The notes beneath the pieces were generated by a model. The model was not told where the DNA came from. It made no database searches and saw only the letters and a program-made list of their open reading frames with translations. A DNA stretch of 33,948 nucleotides. It comes from Hyphomicrobiales bacterium (GTDB lineage Bacteria > Pseudomonadota > Alphaproteobacteria > Rhizobiales > Beijerinckiaceae). How positions within the stretch are numbered: position 1 is the stretch's first letter; every line of letters starts with the position of its first letter. Location: contig JAFBAS010000125.1 in the NCBI GenBank assembly GCA_019247605.1, positions 1-33,948 of the forward strand, in the 5' to 3' direction. The translations under genes were made by a program, and so were the position numbers. This document shows, in pieces, positions 1 through 7,793 of the stretch.

Positions 1-211
1 CGCAACGCAATTTCAAGGCCTCGCCGCGCTCGTAGATCGCGATCGATTCCTCCAGCGGAACATCGCCGCGCTCGAGGCGCCCGACGATCGTTTCAAGCTC
101 GGCGAGTGCCTTCTCGAACGGCAAATCGGCAATGTCGCCGTTTTCGACCGCATTCGCGGGCTCCTTCGTCCCGGGCTTATGCCCCTGGGGGCTTTTTGCG
201 ACTTCGGTCAT
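1..211 (-). CDS. xseB: Exodeoxyribonuclease VII small subunit (5' part of gene)
   Basis: Leftward partial gene; the C-terminus lies beyond base 1. The reverse complement from the ATG at 211-209 reads [12 protein letters not shown]... followed by [20 protein letters not shown] and [18 protein letters not shown], which is the characteristic helical core of XseB (about residues 30-65). XseB binds the large subunit XseA and is needed for cytoplasmic exonuclease VII, which degrades single-stranded DNA to oligonucleotides. The first 30 residues are a charged, low-complexity tail as is common in alphaproteobacteria. The HdeD-like gene lies 80 bases upstream on the same strand; whether they are co-transcribed is unknown. 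Family recognition is firm even though only about 70 codons are present. Confidence 0.92.
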   Translation of the reverse strand, partial: MTEVAKSPQGHKPGTKEPANAVENGDIADLPFEKALAELETIVGRLERGDVPLEESIAIYERGEALKLRC

Positions 212-291
212 GCACGGCTCCGATGCGACGCCTTCTTATGGGGCGAGTGCCGCGTGGGTGCAAGGCAGCTCCACACGGCCACGGCCGCCCT

Positions 292-894
292 TCAGGGTTC
301 CAGTCGATGGCGGGCGCGAAGCTGGAAGGCGAGCACCGAGAGAGCGACCCCATACAGGGCGAGATCAATGGCGAGGAAAAGGCCGAGCACATACCTGCTG
401 TTCACCGGCCACGATGCGATGATGATCACGCCGAGCATGAAGGTGACGAGGCCCGAGAGCACCGCGACGCGCCACGGCGTGTCGGCGCCCATTTGCGAAG
501 CGACATAGATGCGCACGAGACCCGTCGCGCAAAGCCCCGCGCCGAGGCAAAGCGTCAAGGCGACGGCAGCAAGGAGCGGGTTGAGCACGCATAACATGCC
601 CGCGATCAGAAGGAGCGCGCCGGCGGCGCAGAGAAGAATGAGCCGGGCCCAATTCTTCATGTGCACGCCCATGCCGATCTCGGCGGCACCCGCGAGGATC
701 ATCATCACCCCATTCATCCAAACGCTCGCCACGGTCGCGCCGACCAGAGAGCCGAAGGCGATCGCGCCACACAGGATGAAAGCGGCGCCAAGCGCCGCGA
801 AGCTCGCCCAACGAGCGCGAAAATGCGAGAGCCTCGAACCGAGGCCGATGGGAGATCCAAGGGGAGCGGCGCGGGGGAGCTCGACAGGTGCCAT
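292..894 (-). CDS. HdeD/DUF308-family multi-pass membrane protein
   Basis: A 200-residue protein starting MAPVELPRAAPLG. The ATG at 894-892 is preceded by GAGGAGACCGCAA, a good ribosome binding site, so I reject the much longer upstream extension of the same frame (to 1197), whose sequence is low-quality and Arg/Thr-rich. About six hydrophobic segments follow in pairs (for example AALGAAFILCGAIAFG, VWMNGVMMILAGAAEIG, LILLCAAGALLLIAGML), the tandem hairpin pattern of the HdeD/DUF308 family. HdeD is linked to acid stress in enterobacteria, but in alphaproteobacteria the role is not established. The protein ends ARHRLEP. It lies upstream of xseB on the same strand and is divergent from ccmC. Confidence 0.82.
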   Translation of the reverse strand: MAPVELPRAAPLGSPIGLGSRLSHFRARWASFAALGAAFILCGAIAFGSLVGATVASVWMNGVMMILAGAAEIGMGVHMKNWARLILLCAAGALLLIAGMLCVLNPLLAAVALTLCLGAGLCATGLVRIYVASQMGADTPWRVAVLSGLVTFMLGVIIIASWPVNSRYVLGLFLAIDLALYGVALSVLAFQLRARHRLEP

Positions 895-1261
895 TTGCGG
901 TCTCCTCGTGGTCGCTGTCTCGCAATGCCGCGTCTTCCATACCATAGATGCCGGGGCTTGGATGACAGTGCGAGGAGCCAGATCAGCAAGAAGCACTGGC
1001 GAGACGCTCTTGACGGTCCTTATCCGCTGTAACAATACAACTTCGAGGATGGTGGTCCCGCCGCGTGACAGGGGAGCATCGTCTAGCCTACCGCGTTTCG
1101 GGCAAAGGCAAGGACCGACAACTCGAGATCGCCCAATGTCGATACCATTATTGTTCGGCGATAGAGATCGATTGAACCTTCCGCTTGCCCCGACCACGTT
1201 CCTTCACCATGCGAGAGAAGACCACATTGCCCCTTGCGCCTGATCGCATTATGTCGGGGCC
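895..1261. other. Intergenic region between divergent HdeD-like gene and ccmC
   Basis: About 367 bases without a convincing gene. Open frames crossing it in several registers encode Arg-rich, composition-biased sequence and lack family resemblance. It must contain the promoters for the leftward HdeD-like gene and for the rightward ccm genes, but I see no clear consensus boxes. The stretch around 1140-1175 is relatively AT-rich (ataccattattgttcggcg) and is the best place for a ccmC promoter. No ccmA or ccmB is present here. Confidence 0.4.
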
Positions 1262-2035
1262 ATGCCGAGCCTGACCTCGCTCGCCAATCCAAGCCGTTTC
1301 ATGGCCTTGAGCGCCCGCGCGCTGCCCTGGATCGCGGCGGTGACGGCTTTGCTTTTCGCGCTCGGGCTTTGGGTCGCCTTCACCGCGCCCGAGGATTACC
1401 AGCAGGGCGAGACGGTGCGGATCATGTATCTGCATGTGCCGTCGGCCTGGCTTTCGCTCCTGATCTACACCGTCATGTCGGTCTCCGCGATCGGCGCGCT
1501 CGTCTGGCGCCATCCTCTCGCCGAGGTCTCGATGAAGGCGGCCGCGCCCATCGGCTGCGTGTTCACCTTCCTTTGCCTCGTGACCGGCGCACTTTGGGGC
1601 AAGCCGATGTGGGGCGCCTGGTGGGTGTGGGACGCGAGGCTCACCTCGGTGCTCGTGCTGCTTCTCATCTATCTCGGCATATTGGCGATCTGGAACGCCA
1701 TCGAGGATCAAGCGCATGCGGCACGCATGGCGGCGCTCGCGACGCTCGTCGGCTTCGTCAACATTCCGATCGTGAAATTCTCGGTCGAATGGTGGAACAC
1801 CTTGCATCAAGGCGCTTCGGTGTTCACGCTCGAAGGGTCGAAGATCGCGCCCGAAATCCTTCTGCCCCTCTTGATGATGGCGTGCGCCTTCACCTGCCTC
1901 TATGTCGCGCTTCATTTGGCCGCGATGCGCAACGAGATCCTGCGCCGCCGCTTGCGCCGGCTCGCCATTCTGGCGGCCTCCGAAACACCTGCGCCGGCAC
2001 GGGTGTCCTCGCTCGAGGGAGGAGCGCGCGCATGA
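1262..2035 (+). CDS. ccmC: Heme exporter / heme-handling protein CcmC
   Basis: A 257-residue inner-membrane protein of cytochrome c maturation system I. CcmC loads heme onto the chaperone CcmE at the periplasmic face. The family signature WGAWWVWDARLTS (residues 117-129) is the tryptophan-rich WWD motif, and the flanking candidate axial histidines are His58 (in YLHVPSAW) and His182 (in NTLHQG). Six membrane segments are visible. Start at the ATG at 1262 with a G-rich TCGGGGCC just upstream. The C-terminal tail (RRRLRRLAILAASE...) is basic and cytoplasmic. The stop TGA overlaps the ATG of ccmD (ATGA at 2032-2035), so translation is coupled. The ABC parts ccmA and ccmB, often immediately upstream, are not here. 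Confidence 0.97.
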   Translation: MPSLTSLANPSRFMALSARALPWIAAVTALLFALGLWVAFTAPEDYQQGETVRIMYLHVPSAWLSLLIYTVMSVSAIGALVWRHPLAEVSMKAAAPIGCVFTFLCLVTGALWGKPMWGAWWVWDARLTSVLVLLLIYLGILAIWNAIEDQAHAARMAALATLVGFVNIPIVKFSVEWWNTLHQGASVFTLEGSKIAPEILLPLLMMACAFTCLYVALHLAAMRNEILRRRLRRLAILAASETPAPARVSSLEGGARA

Positions 2036-2211
2036 GCGTGTTCGCGCTTGCGCATATCGGGTTCGTGATCGGCGCCTATGCGATCGCCTTGGTGGCCATC
2101 GCGCTCCTCATCGCCTGGATCGTACTCGATCAGCGCGCGTTGCGCCGCGCCCTCGCGCCTTACGAAAGTCGAAGCCGAGGCCTTCGCGATCTCGACGGCG
2201 TCGAACCATGA
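2032..2211 (+). CDS. ccmD: Heme exporter protein CcmD
   Basis: A 59-residue single-pass membrane protein: MSVFALAHIGFVIGAYAIAL followed by VAIALLIAWIVLDQRALRRAL. This is the typical CcmD arrangement of a short N-terminus, one transmembrane helix (about residues 8-32) and a basic tail. CcmD stabilises the CcmABC-CcmE complex and helps release holo-CcmE. The start overlaps the ccmC stop by four bases and its own stop overlaps the start of ccmG (ATGA at 2208-2211). Identification rests on size, topology and position, because the family is poorly conserved in sequence. Confidence 0.9.
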   Translation: MSVFALAHIGFVIGAYAIALVAIALLIAWIVLDQRALRRALAPYESRSRGLRDLDGVEP

Positions 2212-2783
2212 GCGAATTGGCCGCCCCGAGGGGCCCGTTCGGCAAACCTTGGCTCCTCCTGCCGCTTGCGTTTTTCCTTGCGCTTGCGGGCTTGTTCCTG
2301 GCGCGGATCGGGCGTGATCCCGCGGTTATTCCTTCCCCCTTGATCGGCCAAGAGGCGCCGCGCTTTGCGCTCGCTCCGCTTCAAGGGCTCACGCGCGACG
2401 GCGAGCCGGTCGCGGGCTTTTCCGATGCCGACCTGAAAAGCTCGGGCGGCACGCTCCTCAACGTCTTTGCTTCCTGGTGCGTCCCCTGCCGCGAGGAGCA
2501 TCCCGTGCTGATGCAGCTCGCCAAAGAAAAAGGCGTCACGCTTCTCGGCTTGAATCACAAGGACGGGACGGAGAATGCGCGGCGCTTCCTCGGCGGCTTG
2601 GGGAACCCTTACGCCAAGGTCGGAGTCGATTCTTCCGGGCGCACGAGCCTCGATTTCGGCGTCTATGGGGTGCCGGAGACTTTCGCCATCGATGCCGAAG
2701 GACGGATCGTCGCGAAGCATGTCGGTCCGTTGACGATTGCGGACGCCGAAGAGCTTGTGCGCAAGGCCGCCGGAAGGCGGTAG
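2208..2783 (+). CDS. ccmG: Thiol:disulfide interchange protein CcmG/DsbE
   Basis: A 191-residue membrane-anchored thioredoxin-fold protein. Residues 15-33 (LLLPLAFFLALAGLFLARI) form the N-terminal anchor; the periplasmic domain carries the redox motif WCVPC (Cys91, Cys94) and the GVPETF cis-proline loop (Pro156), both diagnostic for CcmG. It reduces the CXXCH thiols of apocytochrome c, or the CcmH disulfide, before heme attachment. The start ATG overlaps the ccmD stop, extending the coupled ccmC-ccmD-ccmG operon. The following moaE begins only 8 bases after the stop. Confidence 0.96.
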   Translation: MSELAAPRGPFGKPWLLLPLAFFLALAGLFLARIGRDPAVIPSPLIGQEAPRFALAPLQGLTRDGEPVAGFSDADLKSSGGTLLNVFASWCVPCREEHPVLMQLAKEKGVTLLGLNHKDGTENARRFLGGLGNPYAKVGVDSSGRTSLDFGVYGVPETFAIDAEGRIVAKHVGPLTIADAEELVRKAAGRR

Positions 2784-2791
2784 GTGGCGCC

Positions 2792-3250
2792 ATGGTGGTG
2801 CGCGTTCAGCCGCGGGCATTCGACATCGGGGCCGAGGTCTCGGCGCTCACGCGCGGGCGAACCGATGTCGGCGCGGTCGTGACCTTCACTGGCCTTTGCC
2901 GCGATGAAGGCGCAAGCCTCGCGGCGCTCGAGATCGAGCACTATCCCGGCATGGCCGAGGAGGAGATCGCGCGCGTCGTGGAGGAGGCGCAAAAGCGCTG
3001 GCCGCTCCAGGGCGTCACCGTGTTGCATCGCCATGGCCGCATCGCGGCCGGCGAAGAGATCGTGCTCGTCATCACGCTCTCGGCCCATCGCCGTGCCGCC
3101 TTCGAGGCAGCGGAATTCCTGATGGACTACCTCAAGACGAACGCGCCCTTCTGGAAAAAGGAGGTGCGCTCGTGCGCTGCGGCGGGTGAATGGGTGCAGG
3201 CGAAAGCCAGCGACACGGCCGATGCAGCGAGGTGGCGCAAGGCCCGTTGA
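2792..3250 (+). CDS. moaE: Molybdopterin synthase catalytic subunit MoaE
   Basis: A 152-residue MoaE. In the cytoplasm MoaE with thiocarboxylated MoaD converts precursor Z (cPMP) into molybdopterin. Recognisable blocks are GAVVTFTGLCRDEG (residues 29-42), LEIEHYPGMAEEEI, VLHRHGRIAAGEEIVLV and the lysine-containing active-site segment YLKTNAPFWKKE near residue 115. The C-terminal ADAARWRKAR is ordinary. The ATG at 2792 is 8 bases after the ccmG stop, with GGTAGGTGGC ahead of it. A partner moaD is not in the window. Placement behind ccmG suggests a shared transcript but no direct functional tie is needed, beyond both serving redox enzyme assembly. Confidence 0.95.
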   Translation: MVVRVQPRAFDIGAEVSALTRGRTDVGAVVTFTGLCRDEGASLAALEIEHYPGMAEEEIARVVEEAQKRWPLQGVTVLHRHGRIAAGEEIVLVITLSAHRRAAFEAAEFLMDYLKTNAPFWKKEVRSCAAAGEWVQAKASDTADAARWRKAR

Positions 3251-3348
3251 GCGCGAAGCCTTCCGCTCGAGTATCGCGAGCCGAACTGGACCCGCCCTGC
3301 GGCTTTGATTAGATGGGCGCTCGAAACGGCCGGAACGGGCGAGAGCAA

Positions 3349-4353
3349 ATGGCGAATGAGGCAATCGGATTGAGCTCGAAGATCGTCACGGTCTTCGGCG
3401 GGTCGGGCTTTTTCGGCCGGCATGTGGTGCAGGCCTTGGCGCGGCGCGGCTATCGGATTCGCGCGGCGGTGCGCCGCCCCGATCTCGCAGGTTTCCTGCA
3501 ACCTCTCGGCATGGTCGGCCAGGTCATGCCGGTGCAGGCCAATGTGCGCTTTCCGGGCTCGGTCGCGAAGGCGGCCGAAGGCGCATCGGCGATCGTCAAT
3601 CTCGTCGGCATCCTCGCCGCCAAGGGCCGCCAGAGCTTCGAAGCGGTTCATGACGCGGGCGCAAAGGCGGTGGCTGACGCCGCCGTTGCGGAGCACGCCC
3701 GGCTCGTCCACATCTCGGCGATCGGGGCCGACCCCGAGGGCCCCACACCCTACCAGCGCAGCAAGGCCGCGGGAGAAGCCGCCGCGCTCGCGGTCGAGGG
3801 CGCGGTGGTCTTGAGGCCTTCCGTTCTCTTCGGTCCGGAGGATGATTTCTTCAACCGTTTCGCGGCGCTCGCGCGGCTTTTGCCGGTGATGCCGCTCATT
3901 GGAGATGGAGCGACGCGATTCCAGCCGGTCTTCGTCGGCGATGTCGCCGAGGCTGTGGCGCGCGCCGTTGATGGCTCGATCGCGGACAACAGAATTTACG
4001 AGTGCGGCGGGCCGCAGATCGTGAGCCTCGAGGACATCCTCACCTATGTGCTCAAAGAGACCGACCGACGGCGTCCTTTCCTGCCCGTGCCCTTCGCGGC
4101 TGCGCGCATCCAGGCGGGGTTCATGGAATTTGCCGATAAGCTGACCTTCGGCAAGCTGCCGCGCGCACTTGCCGTCACTCGCGATCAGCTGCGCATGCTC
4201 GAGCATGACAATCTCGTCTCCGAGACGGCGAAAGCCGAAGGCCGCACGCTCGAAGGCATCGGCATCACGCCCACCTCCTTCGAGGCGATCGTCCCGTCGT
4301 ATCTCTGGCGCTTCCGCCGATATGGTCAATTCGAGCAGACGCGCGCCGCCTGA
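3349..4353 (+). CDS. NDUFA9-like NAD(P)-binding protein (complex I-associated, atypical SDR)
   Basis: A 334-residue extended/atypical SDR protein with the N-terminal dinucleotide motif VTVFGGSGFFGRHVVQAL (GGSGFFG, residues 11-17), then NLVGILAAKG and YQRSKAAGE. These match the bacterial NDUFA9/NUEM-like family often annotated 'complex I NDUFA9 subunit family protein' or 'NAD(P)H-binding'. In mitochondria the homologue is an accessory subunit of complex I; in alphaproteobacteria a similar association is inferred. The ATG at 3349 has GGGCGAGAGCAA upstream and is preferred over an in-frame ATG at 3313. The C-terminus ends GQFEQTRAA. No nuo genes are next to it. Confidence 0.85.
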   Translation: MANEAIGLSSKIVTVFGGSGFFGRHVVQALARRGYRIRAAVRRPDLAGFLQPLGMVGQVMPVQANVRFPGSVAKAAEGASAIVNLVGILAAKGRQSFEAVHDAGAKAVADAAVAEHARLVHISAIGADPEGPTPYQRSKAAGEAAALAVEGAVVLRPSVLFGPEDDFFNRFAALARLLPVMPLIGDGATRFQPVFVGDVAEAVARAVDGSIADNRIYECGGPQIVSLEDILTYVLKETDRRRPFLPVPFAAARIQAGFMEFADKLTFGKLPRALAVTRDQLRMLEHDNLVSETAKAEGRTLEGIGITPTSFEAIVPSYLWRFRRYGQFEQTRAA

Positions 4354-4446
4354 GCGCAAGACGACGTGGTCCGCGCGCCGGCAAGTCGCAGCGCGGCGGC
4401 CAGCGACCTTCAGAACACGGATTTTCACAATCATCGAGCCAGCTCA

Positions 4447-5202
4447 ATGACCGAAACGCGCGATCTTCCCGAGTTCGGCTATCGCTACATCCCGGGCCCC
4501 TTCCAATATTCGGCGGGTGTCGCGGCGCTTCCCGGCCACCGGATCGAGCGCATCCGCTTTGTCGAGCCCGTGCCGCTCGAGGAAGGCTTTGCGCGTGTCG
4601 AAAAACATCTCGAGGAAGCGGGCCTGCCGCTCACTGCTTTTTGCGCGTGCGAGCTTCGCTCGCCTTCCGCATTCACCGATGAGGGCTTCCGGCAATTCAA
4701 CCGCGCCTATGTCGGCACGCTCGAACGCTGGGGAATCATGAAGGGCGAGGCGAACCCGGTGGCCCGGAGCAATGTGTGCCCGAAGGTCAGGCCACCGAAG
4801 GTGCCGAGCTTTCACGCATTCTCCATCGCGGTTCCATCTTCGGCGAAGGATGCAAGCTTCGTCATCGCCGGGAGCGGAGAGGCACAAGAGGGCGCAGGCC
4901 CCTATGCGTCGAGGACCATCCGTTACCGAGAGACGAGCGCCGAGGCGCTGCGCGAGAAGGCGCGCTTCGTGCTCGCCCAGATGGAGAAGCGCATGTCGGG
5001 TTTCTCGGCCGGCTGGGCGGATACCACGGCCGCGCAGGTCTACACCCTCCATGACCTCTACCCGTTCTTGAAGGACGAGATTGTCGAGCGCGGCGCGGCA
5101 CGCCATGGGCTCACCTGGCACTTCGCCTCGCCGCCCGTGGTCGATCTGGAATACGAGATGGACTGCCGACGCGTCATCGTTGAAAGGGTGATCCCCGGCT
5201 GA
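4447..5202 (+). CDS. CnbZ-like (2-aminomuconate-type deaminase family) protein
   Basis: A 251-residue soluble protein beginning MTETRDLPEFGYRYIPGPFQ. It resembles the family named after CnbZ, the 2-amino-5-chloromuconate deaminase of chloronitrobenzene degraders, and may have an internally duplicated RidA-like character (the tail DTTAAQVYTLHDLYPFLKDE resembles RidA-family endings). I recognise the family from memory only. There is no signal peptide or membrane segment. It is followed by, and convergent with, an aspartate-dehydrogenase-like gene. The start at 4447 was chosen over an upstream in-frame extension to 4366 whose sequence looks non-coding. A general enamine/imine deaminase role is possible; the real substrate is unknown because no aminophenol ring-cleavage genes accompany it. 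Confidence 0.6.
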   Translation: MTETRDLPEFGYRYIPGPFQYSAGVAALPGHRIERIRFVEPVPLEEGFARVEKHLEEAGLPLTAFCACELRSPSAFTDEGFRQFNRAYVGTLERWGIMKGEANPVARSNVCPKVRPPKVPSFHAFSIAVPSSAKDASFVIAGSGEAQEGAGPYASRTIRYRETSAEALREKARFVLAQMEKRMSGFSAGWADTTAAQVYTLHDLYPFLKDEIVERGAARHGLTWHFASPPVVDLEYEMDCRRVIVERVIPG

Positions 5203-5262
5203 CCGGCAAAGAAGCGACGCGTCACCTCTCCTGCAGGGGAATGTCGGAGCGCCGCACTCGAA

Positions 5263-6165
5263 TCAGGTGCCGATCGCGAGAGGCGCGCGGAGCTTGCGCA
5301 AGAAGGCGATCACCGATTGCGCCGTCATCCTGCCGGTGCGCGGATTGGCGCTCGGCACGCCCTCGATCTTCATCGAGAAGCTCGCTGCGTCGCTCTCGAC
5401 TTCGATCAGATGCGTGTTGCGGCGGACGGTCGGGTCGGCCCAGATCGCGATCCGTGTCCGGTCAGGCCCGATCCCCGCGAGCGAAAGCGCCACCGCGACA
5501 TTCACATTCGCCGGAAAGCCGCGGGCGGCTTCCCGCGCGCTACCCTCGAAGACGAGCTTCGGCTCCTTGATGGCCGCGACATCGATGTCGTGCTTCACGA
5601 GGAACGGCGCTCCGGCAAGCCCGCCCGGCGGCTTGCGGGTCGTCATCGTCACGCTCACGATTTTGCCCTCAGCGGCGGCGAGCACGGCATCGAGGCCGAG
5701 AAGCGCGCCGGTCGGCACGAGGATGCGCCCGCCCTTGGCGCGCGCCAGCTCGACGAGGTGTTCGTTGTCCAGGAGAGCGCCGCAGCTCAGCACCATGAGA
5801 CTGCGGCCGGCCTCGAGCGCCGGGACCGCGATGGAAGGCAAGGCGGCGGCCGGTGCGCATTCGATGATCAAATCGGCATGGTCGCGCAGTTCCGGGGCAG
5901 GCACCGCCCGGAAGGTGGCATTTGCCGGCAAGGCGGCACGCAAGGCGTCGAGGTTGCGCGAGGCGATCGCGGTGAGGACAACGCCGGGAATGCCGGCGCT
6001 CAGCGAAGCCGCGAGGCTTTGGCCAATGGCTCCATATCCCGCGATCGCGACCCGCAATTCACCTCCATCGGCTTTCATGGGGGTCGGCGCCACGCTCGAA
6101 CGCTCCGTGGCACTCTTCAGTTCGGCCGCCGCGCGCCGGATGTGACCGTCATTGCCTTGTGCCAT
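5263..6165 (-). CDS. nadX: L-aspartate dehydrogenase-like NAD(P)-dependent protein
   Basis: A 300-residue protein containing the Rossmann motif RVAIAGYGAIGQSLAASL (about residues 38-55), SCGALLD, LVPTGALLGLDAV, and the C-terminal GPDRTRIAIWADPTVRRNTH block (followed by LIEVES), all typical of aspartate dehydrogenase NadX, which oxidises L-aspartate to iminoaspartate, a precursor of NAD. The family is usually about 265 residues; the Met at 6078 would give 271 and removes a 29-residue charged extension. The ATG at 6165 is preceded by GGCGAGGACGATGAG, a good ribosome binding site, so I keep the longer form; a TTG at 6210 is a third option. nadA/nadC are not nearby, so a catabolic or other amino acid role is possible. 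Confidence 0.82.
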   Translation of the reverse strand: MAQGNDGHIRRAAAELKSATERSSVAPTPMKADGGELRVAIAGYGAIGQSLAASLSAGIPGVVLTAIASRNLDALRAALPANATFRAVPAPELRDHADLIIECAPAAALPSIAVPALEAGRSLMVLSCGALLDNEHLVELARAKGGRILVPTGALLGLDAVLAAAEGKIVSVTMTTRKPPGGLAGAPFLVKHDIDVAAIKEPKLVFEGSAREAARGFPANVNVAVALSLAGIGPDRTRIAIWADPTVRRNTHLIEVESDAASFSMKIEGVPSANPRTGRMTAQSVIAFLRKLRAPLAIGT

Positions 6166-6410
6166 CTCATCGTCCTCGCCGTGGATCAAGGTTGCGCGCG
6201 TGTCGGTCAAAAAAGCTGTTCCCTTGCGGGCTTGCCCCGGTCCGTCCTCTTGATTAGACAGGATTTAGCGCAAATTTAAGGTTTTGGAGCAATTCGGGCC
6301 TCTGAGCCGACCCGTTCGGAAGGGGCGCGAGACGTAATCTTGCCGCGATTCGTCACCTTTCTATGCGCAATGTCTTTTCCGTGCGCAATGTGTGTCGGCT
6401 TGGGCGAGCC

Positions 6411-7049
6411 ATGTCGGGACCTTCGAAATGGAAGGTCGCGGCAGGAGCGGAGGGGTCCATGCAGTTGAGCAAAACCGGCTACTACGCGGATTTCATCATT
6501 TATCCGCTGTTGATCCTCGGGCTTTTGGGCGTCCAGCTCGCCGAAGCCACGACGTGGCGGCCTTTCGGCTTCGTGTTCCTTTGCCTTCTCGGCTTCGCGG
6601 CCTGGACCTTGTGCGAATATCTGCTGCATCGCTACGTGCTGCATCGCGTGCCCATCCTGCACGACATGCATGAAGCCCATCACGCCAACCCTTCCGCTTT
6701 CGTCGGCACGCCGAGCTGGGCGAGCTTCCTGATGTTCTCGGTCGGCGCGCTCTTGCCCCTCTCCTTCGCGATCGGCTTCACTTACGCAAGCCCGGTGACG
6801 ATCGGCTTGATGCTCGGCTATTTCTGCTATGTCGTGGTTCACCATGTGACCCATCACTGGCGTCTCGCGCCCGATTCGCCGCTCTACCGCTTCAAGCATC
6901 GCCACGCGCGGCATCATTTCGCCAAGACCCCTGGCAATTTCGGCGTCACGACCTTGTTCTGGGACGTCGTGTTCGGCACGAGCCTCGAGGCGGGATCCCG
7001 CGAGAGGCGCTCATCCTTCTTGCGTGGGTTCGGCCGCTTCCTCGGATAG
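6411..7049 (+). CDS. Fatty acid hydroxylase / sterol desaturase superfamily membrane protein
   Basis: A 212-residue (or 196 from the ATG at 6459) integral membrane protein with the histidine clusters of the di-iron hydroxylase superfamily: HRYVLH, HEAHH, HHVTHH and HRHARHH. These eight or more histidines coordinate two iron atoms for O2-dependent hydroxylation or desaturation of a lipid. Hydrophobic segments flank them (IIYPLLILGLLGVQLA, FVFLCLLGFAAWTL, SFLMFSVGALLPLSFAIG, GLMLGYFCYVVV). Both possible starts have purine-rich sites (GGGCGAG before 6411; GGAGGGG before 6459), and 6459 may well be the real one because MQLSKTGYYADF is where family resemblance begins. Substrate unknown. It ends in an intergenic region shared with the convergent cupin gene. 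Confidence 0.85.
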   Translation: MSGPSKWKVAAGAEGSMQLSKTGYYADFIIYPLLILGLLGVQLAEATTWRPFGFVFLCLLGFAAWTLCEYLLHRYVLHRVPILHDMHEAHHANPSAFVGTPSWASFLMFSVGALLPLSFAIGFTYASPVTIGLMLGYFCYVVVHHVTHHWRLAPDSPLYRFKHRHARHHFAKTPGNFGVTTLFWDVVFGTSLEAGSRERRSSFLRGFGRFLG

Positions 7050-7106
7050 GGCTGGAACGGGCCATACCTTTGCGATCTTTGTCGTGCCCGCACGCGGTCC
7101 GGTCAC

Positions 7107-7175
7107 CCACGCCTTTCTTCAAGGTCCCGAGGATGAAGGCGTGGATGCCCGGCCCAAGGCCCGACAGGTCGTAAG
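7107..7175. repeat. Possible palindromic repeat unit / hairpin between convergent genes
   Basis: A 9-base perfect inverted repeat CCACGCCTT (7107-7115) and AAGGCGTGG (7136-7144) encloses a 20-base loop and is followed by GATGCCCGGCCCAAGGCCCG. The right part resembles degenerate forms of palindromic repeats common in Hyphomicrobiales (GGATGCCCGGG...CCCGGGCAT). It sits between two convergent genes, so it may also act as a bidirectional terminator, although no T-run follows. Only this degenerate copy is seen in the window. Confidence 0.3.
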
Positions 7176-7189
7176 CGTCGACAGAAGCC

Positions 7190-7603
7190 TCACTCGGTCC
7201 GCTGCGGCTCGACCCCGTATTGAGCGTCGGTCACCTTCTCGAGCCACACGACATGAACGCCGTCTTGATGCTCGTGGATGGCGAGATGCACCATGCCGTG
7301 CCCCGGCGCGGCGCCGTGCCAATGCTTCTCGTCGGGTGCGATCCAGACCGTGTCTCCCGCGCGGATCTCGCGCACCGGGCCTCCCCAGCTTTGCGTCCTG
7401 CCGACGCCATGCAGCACATGGAGCGTCTGGCCGAGCGGATGGTTATGCCAGGCGGTGCGCGCGCCGGGCTCGAAGCTCACGCGCGCCGCCCTCACCCGGG
7501 CGGGCCCGGGAGCATCGATCACCGGATCCTGCCAGACGGTGCCGGTGAACCAATCGGCGTTGCCGCGACGCGTCGGGTTCGCCGCGGTGTGCGTTATTTT
7601 CAT
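7190..7603 (-). CDS. Cupin-domain protein
   Basis: A 137-residue single-domain cupin. The start ATG at 7603 follows GAGGAGAGAGAGA, an excellent ribosome binding site. Cupin motif 1 is seen as FEPGARTAWHNHPLGQTLHV (residues 45-64, His54 and His56 with Gln60) and motif 2 as APDEKHWHGAAPGHGMVHLA (His97, His99 region), matching small (R)-mandelonitrile-lyase-like/carboxymuconolactone-associated cupins. These usually hold Mn, Fe or Zn. The function is not predictable from the fold. It is divergent from the CoA-transferase gene, about 190 bases away. Confidence 0.85.
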   Translation of the reverse strand: MKITHTAANPTRRGNADWFTGTVWQDPVIDAPGPARVRAARVSFEPGARTAWHNHPLGQTLHVLHGVGRTQSWGGPVREIRAGDTVWIAPDEKHWHGAAPGHGMVHLAIHEHQDGVHVVWLEKVTDAQYGVEPQRTE

Positions 7604-7793
7604 TCTCTCTCTCCTCGAGGCCGGATGCGAAGACTGGCTCCGGCAGATAGCGGGAGCGCACATATCCCAAGCCTTTTTCATCTTCGCAAGGGCGGCGACG
7701 CACTGCTTCGAAGAGCGCGGTTCGAAGCCCGGAACCGGCATGTGGCCGGCCGACTTGCGTTCCGGGCGCCGGGATGGCACCTCGATTTCAAAC

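Noticed and set aside
1148-1915. 255-codon leftward frame antisense to ccmC
   Set aside because: Arg/Glu/His-rich composition and no family likeness; it is the antisense shadow of the clearly recognisable CcmC frame.
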